From Amorphophallus konjac (taxonomy: Eukaryota > Streptophyta > Magnoliopsida > Alismatales > Araceae), in contig JAHNEJ010003400.1 in assembly GCA_022559845.1 (NCBI GenBank), positions 1-64,000 of the forward strand: a DNA stretch of 64,000 bases, given 5' to 3'. Below, in pieces: positions 48,195 to 58,461 of the stretch. The stretch's first letter is position 1. The number at the start of each line of letters is the position of its first letter. Position numbers and translations under genes: made by a program. The notes beneath the pieces are model-generated. The model did not search any database, had not been told where the DNA came from, and saw only the letters and a list, made by a program, of their open reading frames with translations.

Positions 48195-49482
48195 ATGGAG
48201 TTCGGTGGGCCTGACCACGGTGAAGGTGGAGAGGGACGCGGGACCCCTCGCCCAAGGAGGGACGCGCCCGAGCACGGAACGGCGTCCATGGAGGAGGAAG
48301 GGCCGCTTCGGGCCCCCGAGGGACCCGAGGGGCCCGATGGCGCGGGAGGAGGTGAACACGGCTCGGTGAGTGCTTGGTTTTCCCCCTCTTTGATCCATTT
48401 TGAGTTTTGAAGCAAGCCGTGCGAAGGGGGAAAGGGTTCGGCTAGTGTCGCACTTAAATGATGGACGCGTCCTAGACAGGGGACGCGTTATTTTTGACTG
48501 ATGTGGGACCCCTTTCTTGGTGCAGGACATGGCAAGGACCCTGGGCCTGGCCGATGAGTGGGCGAGTGCGGACGAGCCGAGCCGCGTCAGGAGGGAGAGT
48601 CGCGGCAAGGCGAGGCTCGAGGACTGGCCCGTACGTCTCCCTGGACAGCAAGGGGGTGTACTGGTGCAGGACAGTGCCGACTTCCTGCGGCGGCAGAGAG
48701 AGAGTTACGCGGGGCTTCCCCAAGCTGGGGACACGCGTGGCATCGGCGGCTCGCGCGCCCAACTGTCAGAGACTAGGCGGCAGCTGGCCGTCGCTCAACA
48801 TGAGCTGTCGCTCCTGGTAAGTTACGTGCCGCACTTTTAACTTCAGATTTTGGAGTTTCACTGACGGCCGTTGTTTATTTTGTTCCAGCGTGCCCAGCAG
48901 ACAGCGACGGTGGGAGTGGCTGGCGGCGCATCTTCCAGTTCCTCGGCCCCTTTTCTCGAGATTGCCTCCCTCCGGGAGCAACTTGCCGGTGCGGTGGCCC
49001 GCGCGACCCGGGCGGAAGAGGAGCGTGATGCCTGGGTGGCGACTGTAGCGGAGCTGCGGCATCGCGGTGAGGAGAGGCCTTCTCCAGACATCTTGGAGTT
49101 AAGGGTTCTTCTGCAGATGATGAGGAGAGAGGCAGAGAGAGAGAAAGCCGAGAGAAGGTCCGAGCGACAGCGGGATCAGACCGAGAGGAGGGCCTTGGAG
49201 GCCCAAGTGAGAGAGCTCCAGCTGGGCCTTCAGGCCGTCGTGCAGAGGCTAGGAGGGATGGAGACACGCTACGAGAGAGCGCGAGAGTTCGGGGAGCGAC
49301 TCCGCCAATCCGGTCGCTTTGCCGCTAGTGGCTTCTTCGCCACGCCAGGGGAGGAGCAGCGAGTCACTGCTGCGGAGCAGGCGCCAAGAGGCGAGGCAGG
49401 TGCTGCTGCACGAGGATCCAGGAGGCTTCTGAGGGACCCGCACCTCAGGGGAGAGGAGGAGAGTGCCCAGAGAGATGAGTGA
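48195..49482 (+). CDS. PMD-derived gene B': coiled coil, PMD core deleted, intact frame
   Basis: Three predicted exons, 48195-48365, 48526-48816 and 48889-49482, with donors GTGAGT and GTAAGT, acceptors TTGGTGCAG and TTGTTCCAG, all phase 0, summing to 352 codons with no stop until TGA 49480-49482. Exon 1 is a new Gly/Pro/Glu-rich N-terminus. Exon 2 begins at the equivalent of the middle of gene B exon 4 (ARTLGLADEWASADE against MRTLGLAQEWVDVDG), so the main PMD encoded by B exons 2-4 is absent. Exon 3 encodes RAQQTATVGVAGGASSSSS followed by an Arg/Glu coiled coil of about 130 residues (RREAEREKAERRSERQRDQ). It is the only member of the cluster without a break. Possibly a partner or dominant-negative form of the PMD proteins; that is inference. 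Confidence 0.72.
48462..48490. repeat. Decayed palindrome in gene B' intron 1
   Basis: GGACGCGTCC then GGGGACGCGT (48463-48488) resemble the arms of the GGCGTCC hairpin family and sit at the same intron position as cluster 3 in gene B. Confidence 0.5.
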
Positions 49483-50064
49483 TGGTGAGGATTGGCGAGC
49501 TAGTGGACCCGCCACCTCTCTATGATTGTAGTGCTTATGACAGCTTATGTAGAATTATGAATGGAGTGATTTGATTTTCTGCTGTTTATTTGTTCTCTTG
49601 TGCGTTCCTTCTTCCCTACACTTCTTCTCCTTTGCACTGTTCCCATGTGATGGGTCTGCCGAGACTCCGCCTCAAGCGGAGAATCGCGTCTTGTGACCAT
49701 TTTCCACGGGAATCTGCCGTCGAAGTCAAAAAAGACGGCCCTAGTTTCTTTTCCCGAATGCTGTGTCAAATTTTGCGGACGTCCTCCAAATCATGATAGG
49801 GTATCCCTAGACAACATAGGGGCTATTCGTCGTATTCTTCGTCCAGTCAATCACCCTGTGCGCGCGGTGAAGTGACACACGGGACCGCATGGCAGGTGCC
49901 TCATTGCGAGGGCTATCATCAACAGGTGATGGAGGCAATCTTGGCCCGCACTCCTTCCGCTTCTATAAATTCTTGTCCCTTTTATTTTCCCAGGTATATC
50001 GAGAGCTAACTCGAGGAGCACAAGTTCTCACGGGAGAGGAGGAGTTTGAAATTCCGAGGGTTGG
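49483..50064. other. Spacer and promoter region of gene C
   Basis: Between B' and C. It contains a CTCCGC-CTCAA-GCGGAG hairpin near 49666-49682 and, at 49963-49972, TTCTATAAATTC, a good TATA box ~100 bp before the gene C ATG. No coding sequence is recognised. Confidence 0.55.
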
Positions 50065-52546
50065 ATGGAGGGCGAATCTTCCCACTCCTCAAAGAGAAGC
50101 AGGTCCAGTGGTAGTAGTTCCAGGAGGCTTTCGGACCTCGAAGGGCACTTTAGCGAAAGGGCCCAATCACGACTCGTAAGCCAAGTTTTCTTGCCCTTTT
50201 CTCATTCTTTCTTCCTTTCTTCTGACCAAACCTCACCCCCATTCCTTGTATGTGTAGGTTGTGATGAAATCACAAATCTCATGGGAGTTGGTAGTAGCAG
50301 CGTACAGGGGCCTCCCAGATTTTCAGAAGGCCAGACTAGACGTGATGGGTTTTGGCACCTTTCTTCGGATCGAGCCGATCCAGCTCGACCCGGTCCTGAT
50401 CCAAGCCTTGTGTGAGAGATGGGACCCAGTGAGCCGGGCATTCCTGATGCCCTGGGGGCACATGGTGCCCAGCTTGGAGGATGTGGTCCGGATCACAAGC
50501 CTGAAGGTGGAGGGCGAGGCAGTGACCGGGTCACTTATGCAGATTACCGAGAAGGTGCCCAGAAGCTACTGGGTTTGGACCTAGATGGTCGAAAAAATAG
50601 GTCGGTAGCTAGGGCGTCCCTCACGGATGCATTAGGGCTCACCGACACTCGTCGGCGGGACGATGAATCCTCAGAGGAGTTCATGGAAAGGATGGAAATA
50701 GGATGCCGGGCCGTGTACTGCGCAGATTTCGGCAACTGGGAAAGATGCAACATAGATTTGAGGAGATTTCTCCTCTTCCTTTTGGGGAGATTGGTACTGA
50801 GCTCGAAAGGGGACGGTATCCAATGTTGCTTCCTGGAGCTGCTGTCAGACCTTGAAAGAGTAGGATACTATGCTTGGGGAGCTGCCATGCTGGCGCACTT
50901 GTTTGCAGGTCTGTTCCAAGAAACAGACCGTGAGATGACTGTGAGTGGTTTCACACCATTCATCCAGGTATTTTTGTTTTGCTTGTTTTGTATTTTTTTT
51001 ATGTTTTTGCAAGGTGCTGATGACCTGCGCCGAGCAGCTGTGGAGCTATTATTACCTCCCCATGGGGAGAGCTCGACATTGGCGACCTGCGATGGTGCCG
51101 CTAGCCAGGCGGTGGGAACCCATCATGAGTGCGGCACCCCTGACCTACCAACTGATGGTGCTAAGGCGGGAGCTACAGGAGTTCCCTGCAGCGATGGTAA
51201 ACTGGAGACCCTACTCAGACATGGTCGATGCCGACCAGCCGTGGGTTCTAGCAAGTCGTGCCCGGTTCGGACGGGAACTGTGGATGCACTGCCTGAATGA
51301 AATCGAGCCGCTTCGGCTACGATTGGTTATGAGAACTTTAGGATTGGCTCAGGAATGGGTGGATACGGCTGCGCCACCTCGTGTCGGGAGAAAGACGCGG
51401 GGACCGGCGACCTGCATTGACTGGCGCGTGTGGTTCCCCGAACAGTGTGAAGATTGGCAACGGGGTGGCACAATTGTAGAATCCCAGGCGCGGGATAGCG
51501 AAGACTACTTGCGTCTATATAGGATAAAATACGCAGAGCGGCTCCAACCCCGGGGACTTGCGGAGGTAGGTTTCCCCTTTTTCTCTTTTCTTCTTTCTCC
51601 CTTTTCTTTTTTTTGGTTTTCCAGTGGAAATGCTGACTCGTATGGCTGCAGGATATCCGTGATACCATGATAGTGAATTTACGAACTCGCTTGGCACAGA
51701 TGGAGCAACAGTTGGGCGATGCCCGTGGAGCTACGAGCGCCTTGGTAGGTGTACAGTGCGCGTTCGTAATTAAATCCTCAGATTCCTGATGTTGGCTACT
51801 AATTCACATGGTCGTAGCATGCCCAGATTGGCGCGGCCTCCCCAGCGATGGGAGTAGGTGGTGCCTCTTCCAGCTTGTGGATTCCCACCTCAGAACTTGA
51901 CTCGCTTCATGAGCAACTTGCTCACGCCACGCAGCGTGCTGCGGAGGCAGAAGGGATGCTTTGTATACAGGTAAAAAGTTTCAGTGCTGAGTTCTCTTTG
52001 TTTACGCCTTATCGCGTATCTGAGATGGTACACTTGGCAGGAAAAGGAGACGGAAGAAGCGCTTGCCCAAGCTGCGCAGAAGGAGGCCAGGATAGCAGAA
52101 CTGGAGGGGAAACTGCGGCGTCATCCTGATGACGACTCCTCTAGGGATGCCGTGGAACTGAGGATCACTCTCCAGTTGGAGAGGGAAGACCGTGAGAGAG
52201 AACGTGCAGAGAGAGAAAGAGACGCGGAGAGAGAAAGAGCCAACAGATTGACTGAAAGGGAGGAACAAAGGGCCATGGAGGCCCAACTATTCGAACTCGA
52301 ATCAGCCTTGGTCTTGCTGAACAGTGGCTGAGAGATGGTGAGGAGCGCTACCGAAGAGCACGAGAGCGTGGCTTTCGTGTTGGTAGCTTCTCTGCTGCTT
52401 CCGTGGATCAACGCCGGGATGTGAGAATAGGAAGGGGAGTACAGAGCGGTAGGAGTACCGCTTTTCGTAGTTGGGTAGCACCTTTGAGAGCGTTTTGCCC
52501 GGAGAGTAGTGGTACGAGTAATGCAGAGAGAGAGGGCGGAACTTGA
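50065..52546 (+). pseudogene. PMD gene C, PMD plus coiled coil, two frameshifts
   Basis: Six predicted exons: 50065-50175, 50258-50967, 51038-51565, 51652-51744, 51818-51970 and 52041-52546, all phase 0. Exon 1 (MEGESS...RLSDLEGH) is closely similar to gene A exon 1. Exons 2-3 encode a full plant mobile domain: VVAAYRGLPDFQKARLDVMG, RAFLMPWGHMVPSLEDVVRI, LDVDLRRFLL-type core (NIDLRRFLLFLLGRLVLSSK), LLSDLERVGYYAWGAAMLAH and WSYYYLPMGRARH. Exon 3 covers what are exons 3 and 4 in gene B, so one intron is absent here. Exons 5-6 give a coiled coil (REDRERERAERERDAERER). Breaks: single-base losses at the GGG near 50529 and at the G near 52310; no premature stop otherwise. About 700 codons would be continuous without them. 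AATAAAATACA at 52568-52578 is a likely poly(A) signal. Confidence 0.82.
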
Positions 52547-52567
52547 TGTAATTTTTTTGGTTTTTGG

Positions 52568-52578
52568 AATAAAATACA
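52568..52578 (+). terminator. Poly(A)-signal-like sequence after gene C
   Basis: AATAAAATACA, 22 bp after the gene C stop codon. The same word occurs at 54054. Confidence 0.45.
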
Positions 52579-54326
52579 AGGTTCGGTTTGTTTGTTTTTC
52601 ACCTTTGCTTCAGTTGCCTGAATCCCTGCACATATCACTGAAACAAACAAATCAGAATTTCTGTTCTGACTTGGCCCCTTGCTCAATAAGCAAATGGTCA
52701 CTGTGACTGTCCTTGATAACTGGTCAAGGGGCCAAGCCTTTATTTATAAAGGCAAGATAAAGATGCGATGATGATAAATGCGACAGGCAAGCACACGAAT
52801 GCAAGCGGTATTAAAAGTGAGATGCTGCATGCAAATGTAATCATGTAAAATTGATTTGTTTTCTTTTTACATTTGGCATTTTTTTTTGTTTTATCATAAA
52901 AAAGATTTTTTTTGTTTTTATTTGCAAATATGTACATTTTCTCTTTTCCATTTTTTTTTGCTTTTATCATTTCGATTTCTTTGTTGCTAATGCCTGGCAA
53001 GCACCCAAATGGCACCTAACCTACATGAGAACAGGGGTTTCTTACTAACCTCCCAAGTATCCTAAGTGCACATCTAGGTTGATTTGGGCCTCTAGACCCC
53101 TCGAATGATGATCCCGCCGGCTAAGACTTACCCTGATGACAATACTGTCATTCCATGCTTAGGCTCCCAGTCGCTTCCGACCACAGGGATTCACCCAAAA
53201 GGTGTTTGAGGTAAGAGATTTGCCCGACCCGGGTCTGTTTCCTCACAACTCTAGATGGTATATGATGGAACACCCTGGAACCCTAACGACCAACTGCGCG
53301 ACGCTGACCCGGAATCAGACGCCGTCGCACCCATAGGTGACGCGCTTGCATTGGCCTAAGCCCGAGGTTAAACAAGAAGACATCAAGGTGGTAAACAGGG
53401 GTCTTGACCAGCCAGAAACACAGAGACTCCTTCGCAGCGATAGCTTTTGCTTTTCAAAGTAGGCAACCAAATGTGTATATTAAAATAAGGTCGCAGACCC
53501 TAGGCAGTTTTCATCCTTCAGAAACTCCATCGAACCTTCATCTTTAGAGGAAGAAGGAAGAGCGTAGGGGATAAACCTCCTGAGAGGATCGGCAAAGCCG
53601 TTAACCCGACGAGCGAATAAGGGCCCATTAACTCTTTCCTTTCGGACAACTTCGGACCAAATCTCGAGCATTTACATTCCACGGCCCCTTTTGTGGATTC
53701 AGACTTTTGCTTTGAGGGGTTCCGTTTATCGCAACAGGCACGGTCACGACCAGGCTTTTCTCTTGATTTTGATTTTGTATTTCTTTTTGCGAGGGAGATA
53801 CAGTCGTTTGACGTTTGTGGGTTCCCTTTTCGTATGCCTGCGGGACACTGCCCTCTTCTCGTGCTCTGATCGATGCTCGAGGAAATGGATCCTACTCTTG
53901 CCTTTGGGGTTTGAGTTTCGGTTTCTCATGCTCAGCGTTTTAAGGGCGCCGACTGTCTCATTTGGTCGAAGAGAAAAGAATAAAGATTACAGCTTCCGGA
54001 GATCTTCTGGGTGGGGCCCCACCTTAGGTGATGCTACCGACTTTTTTTTTTTGAATAAAATACATAAGTGAGCACATGTTAGCTTCCTTTGAGCGAGCAT
54101 AGGCCTACGTGGCCGGACAGGGATCTCCACGGTTCTGGCAAACCAAGACCCGGTGCCTACCAAGCCTTAATGGGCCCTATCCTAACATGAAGGTTAGATG
54201 CAGGGACTTAACTACATGGTGACTGCCAGACATCGGCATTTTGAATTTTCCATATTTTTAGTGGTTTTCAATATTTCTTTGTTTTTGATGTTTTTTATCT
54301 TTTCATCATTTTTTGTTTGTTTTGTG
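52579..54326. other. Region between gene C and integrase, no recognised gene
   Basis: T-rich to ~53060, then balanced DNA. A + strand frame of 126 codons (53691-54071) ends near a second AATAAAATACATAAG (54054) like the one after gene C, hinting at the 3' end of another, unrecognisable antisense unit. No family motif is visible in any frame. Confidence 0.5.
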
Positions 54327-56185
54327 CTAAGGGTAGTATTTCTTAAGATAAAGCCCATTCCAAGGGTGGGATAACTCGGTCCCTTCGGCGTTGACTAGCT
54401 TGTAGGCGTTGCCAGGGTACACGGCTTGAATTACAAATGGTCCTTCCCAATTGGGTTGGAGCTTAGAACGCGGCCCTCCAGGTTTGACAAAAATTCTTTT
54501 TACGACCATCTCGCCGACTTTGAATTTTCTCTCAACGACTTTCTTTTGGTAAAAGCGAGCGAGTCTATTTTGATACACACGCGCGTGTTCGGCAGCGGCC
54601 AGCCGCTTCTCATCCAAGAGTTCCAACTGGGCGAGGAGTGAATTACAACGATCGTCGAGGGGAAATTCCTCGTCCAATTGTACCCTGAGAGAAGGGATCA
54701 GAGTCTCGTACGGGACTACCGCTTCCATACCATAAGTAAGGGTAAACGGGGTCTGCCCGGTGGGGGTACGGATCGAAGTGCGATAGGCCCATAGAGCTTC
54801 GATAAGCTTTTCTGGCCAGTCTAAAAACTTACTAGACTCGCAGGTTTTTTTGATGATTTTGAGCAATGTTTTATTGGTGGCCTCCGCTTGGCCGTTACCT
54901 TGTGGGTAATAAGGCGATGAATGATGCAATGCAATTGCGTACCTTTTGCAGAGGTCCTGTAGGTCCTGAGAAATGAATTGTGGCCCATTGTCGGTGACGA
55001 TTGTGCTTGGGATGCCGAATCTGGCGAGGATGTTCTTCATGATGAACTTGCAGACTGTTGACGCCTTGATTTCCGCGTAAGCTTCAGCTTCGGCCATTTG
55101 GTGAAGTATTCCGTCGCAGTAAGGATGAAAGATTTCTGCTTGGTGAGGGAATTGGGATCACCTAGGGGACCAATGATGTCGAATGCCCACATGGAGAAAG
55201 GCCACGGGGAGGATATTAGATGAAGTGAGGAAGATGGTGAATGGATTTTATCAGCGTGAAGTTGACACTTGACACACCTACGGACATAGATGGCACAATC
55301 TTCTTCCATAGTGGGCCAATAAAAGCCTTGACGAATGATCTTCTTGGCGAGCATCTGACTATTCACGTGGCCACCGCACACACCCGAGTGTGTCTCCTCT
55401 ACACATTTCCAAACCTCATCGTCACCAAGACATCTTAACAGAATACCAGTAAGGCTCCTCCTATAGAGTAGACCTCCAACCAATGTATATTTCTGAGCCA
55501 CCCTTCTTATGGCTTTCTTGTCCTCTGTGGTGGCCCCTTCAGGATAAGACTGATCTTGGCAGTATTTGACGATTTCATAGAACCATGGTTTCTCTTCATC
55601 AGCCAGTTCTTCTTCGACCTCTGCCAACATGATCTCCCTCTTCTCAAGGATATCTTCCTGCAGGATCTTCCTTGCTATCCTGTCTTTGATGTTTACGTAG
55701 GAAGCATCATCGATTGCAGGGACGTGAAGTTTATAGATGGAAATGGACTTAAACCATCTTCCTAGAGGGAACCTTAAGGATGATGCCAATGAGGTGAGGG
55801 CATCGGCGAGAATATTCTGATGACGAGGGACATGAACAAAGATCAGTTTGGTGAATAGTTTGGCAAAGGCAGTAGTGAGTTCTTGGTATGGCTTGAGTTT
55901 GGGATCGTGAGTGCGATACTTAGTGAGCACCTGGCGAAGGATGAGTTGACTATCACCTACGACTCGTAACTCAGTGATACGAAAAGAATGAGTGAGTTCT
56001 AGGCCAGCTAGAAGGGCTTCATATTCAGCTATATTGTTGGTGACTGAAAATTTGAGCTGGTATGCCAACGGGAATGTGAGACCTTCAGGCGATAGGAGGG
56101 CGACGCCGATTCCTCTCCCTTGAGAATTCAGAGCTCCATCAAAATATAGTGTCCACATTGGCTCATCCGATTGGTTGACGGACAT
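54327..56185 (-). pseudogene. Giant element: second RNase H and integrase, one frameshift
   Basis: From 56185 leftward: an archaeal-type RNase H with D16 (YFDGALN), E54 (NIAEYEAL), D78 (VVGDSQL) and D128 (ILADAL), all four catalytic acids present. Then the integrase HHCC zinc domain (H266, H273, C304, C307) and the first catalytic Asp (D336, AFDIIGP). The frame shifts by one base at the short G run near 55095. The second frame (55097 to 54327) has Asp in VTDNGPQF and Glu in NGQAEATN exactly 35 residues apart, completing D,D-35-E, then the C-terminal domain (RKFKVGEMV...GPFVI) to the stop. Roles: removal of primer RNA and insertion of cDNA in the nucleus. A second RNase H downstream of RT is a Tat-clade hallmark. 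Confidence 0.93.
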
Positions 56186-57481
56186 TAGTTCCTCATCTGG
56201 AAACTCTGATTGGACGGGATCGAACTTGGGAAGAGGATGGTGAGCGAGATGCTCGGCTATGGCATAACCTTTAATCGCCTTTTGCTGGATGTAGGTGATG
56301 TCGAACTGAGAGAGAAAACTTTGCTAGCGTGCTAGCCTATCCGTAAGGACGGCTTTCTCCAGAAGGAATTTGATAGGATTCATTCGAGCAATCAAGTGGA
56401 CCTCATGAGCCAAGAAGTAGTGTTTCAATTTCTGCACTACCCAAACGAGGGCAGCACAGGTTTTCTCCATGACGGTGTACTTCTGCTCACAGGGATTGAG
56501 AAGTTTAGACAAGTAATAGGTTGCCCGTTCCTTGTCTTCTTCATCAGCTTGTGCGAGGACGGCTCCCACGGAGTCATCCAAGACTGAGACGTAAAGGATC
56601 AGAGATTTTTCTGGTTTGAGTGGAATGAGAACGGGTGGACTAGCCAGATATTCCTTCAACCCTTCAAAAGCTTTCTGACATTTAGAATTCTAGTGGAATT
56701 CTACTCCTGGCTTGGTCAACTCGTAGAGAGGTCTACACCTTTGTGAATGTTGGGACACAAACCGACGAATAAACTGTAACCTCCCGATTAAACCTCGGAC
56801 TTCCCTCAAATTCTTGGGAGGCGGCATATCCCTGATAGCCTTGGCTTTGTCGGGATCTATCTCGATCCCTCTTTTACTCACGATGAACCCCAGCAATTTA
56901 CCTGACGACACACCAAACACACACTTCTTCGGGTTCATTTTCAATTGGAACTCTCTTGACCTTTGCAAGACCTTCGCCAAAACTTCTGGATGTTCCATCC
57001 TGGTCCTTGATTTCACCAATAAGTCATCCACATACACTTCCAGATATATGTGCATCATGTCATGAAATATGACCATCATCGCTCTTTGGTAAGTAGCTCC
57101 AGCATTCTTTAATCCGAACGGCATGACCACGTAACAATATGTTCCCCAAGGGGTAGTGAATGACGTCTTTTCCTGATCCTCTTCTGCCAAACGAATTTGA
57201 TTGTATCCTGAAAATCCATCCATGAAAGAGAGGGTTTCGTAGCCTGCCGTGTTATCAATCAGCACATCAATGTGAGGTAAGGGAAAATCATCCTTTGGAC
57301 ACGCGCGGTTAAGGTCCCGGAAGTCGATACAAATCCTGACTTTCCCATCTTTCTTCATGACCGGGACAATGTTCGCCACCCATTGAGGATAAAGAACGAC
57401 TCTAATGAACCTGGCTTTGTGGAGCTTATCGACCTCTTCTTTCATTTTCAAAGCCATTTGAGGGTGGAAACGCCTTAACCT
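56186..57481 (-). pseudogene. Giant element: reverse transcriptase and first RNase H
   Basis: RT in 57457-56690: VRICIDFRDLN, FMDGFSGYNQI (catalytic D80), PFGLKNAGATYQRAM and YVDD at residues 142-145, all intact, numbered from the Met at 57457. After a stop at 56690-56692 the connection and first RNase H follow (56659-56324: SLILYVSVLDDSVGAVLAQ, LSKLLNPCEQKYTVMEK). This RNase H has an altered active site, as expected for the degenerate first domain in the dual-RNase H Tat clade. A second stop lies at 56325-56327. Alignment to Gypsy-1 and to family consensus places Trp at both stops, consistent with G-to-A changes. Frame continuity is otherwise kept from 57481 to 56186. Confidence 0.93.
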
Positions 57482-58234
57482 TTATTTTACCGAGACGGAC
57501 CCTGATTTTAGGGTTAAACGGTGTTCGACCAAGGTTGAATCCAGACCCGGCATATCCTCGTAGCTCCATGCAAACGTGTCCTTATATTCCTTGAGAACCT
57601 CAATTAATGCCTCTTCTTCAGAGGGTGGTAGGTTGTCACTTATGAGGATGATTCTAGGGTCTTCCTCAGTTCCCAAGTTGACTTCTTTGGTGGATTCTTC
57701 TACGGCGGTTGACGGCTCGTCGAATCTCCTTATTCCACTAGCGTATGCGCCCGCCGCATCCTCATATTCCTCACCCTCATCTTCAGTGGGGCATTCTTCA
57801 TCCGTGATCTCGTAGACTCCATACCCTTCATCAAATGCACAGTCGCCCTCACATTCTATTTCCGGTAGCTGGATGGGATTTTCTAACAACTGGGGGATGG
57901 CAAGAAGGGCCTGACACTTGGCGGCTAAATCCAGAAGGAATCGACGAGGGATCTGCCTATCCTTAGATTTCTTCCTAGGTACTACCCTTAGCCTATCATT
58001 CCTAGATTGACTGACAATATTTACAGAAGAAGAGGAAGACGAAGAGGATGGTGTAGAATGTACAGGAGAAGACCCCTCAGAGGAGGGATAGAAAAGGTCA
58101 CTCATCGGACCTTGGACGGGTGGTCCGCAAGGCGGTACGCACCCGTGGGAGATGTAGGAGGTTTCCTCAACGAAGATGTGTTGTTGGGGAGTTTGAAAAT
58201 TGACGTTTTTTTTTGTTTTCATTTTTAATGACAA
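57482..58234 (-). pseudogene. Giant element: linker frame before RT
   Basis: 251 codons from the Met at 58234 (the more likely start is the third residue pair, MKTKKN) to a TAA at 57482-57484. Rich in Ser and acidic residues; the C-terminal part (LPPSEEEALIEVLKEYKDTFAWSYEDMPGL) is the conserved N-terminal extension found just before RT in Tat elements and in Gypsy-1. The TAA stands where Gypsy-1 has CAA, so it probably arose by C-to-T change. The N-terminal part has no known domain. Confidence 0.8.
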
Positions 58235-58461
58235 AGCGGTGAAAAGAGATTGGAGGAGAGAGAAAAGTGGTTATGGCTAGAGGATTGTGAGGCTCATAGA
58301 GCAGATCATGGTTGAAGACCTGGCGCGGGTTGAAAAGCCCGCGTAGGTATGTAAACAGAGAAGGTGAGCTGGGAAGATCATCAGATAATTATCTGGCCCA
58401 GAAAGATGATATCAGCAAAGGCTGAGACGAGTGGACGGAGAAGATGGCGGCTAATGAGCCG
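58235..58461 (-). other. Giant element: gap between protease and linker frames
   Basis: No continuous frame. It could be an intron (Ogre elements have one between protease and RT, from general knowledge), a frame break, or a spacer before an internal start at ~58222. I do not see a convincing GT-AG pair. Confidence 0.4.

Noticed and set aside
42838..52546. PMD cluster as ordinary host genes unrelated to the retroelement
   Set aside because: It lies entirely between the integrase and 3' LTR of one element and no TIRs or second LTRs bound it. A nested insertion is still possible and is noted in the findings.
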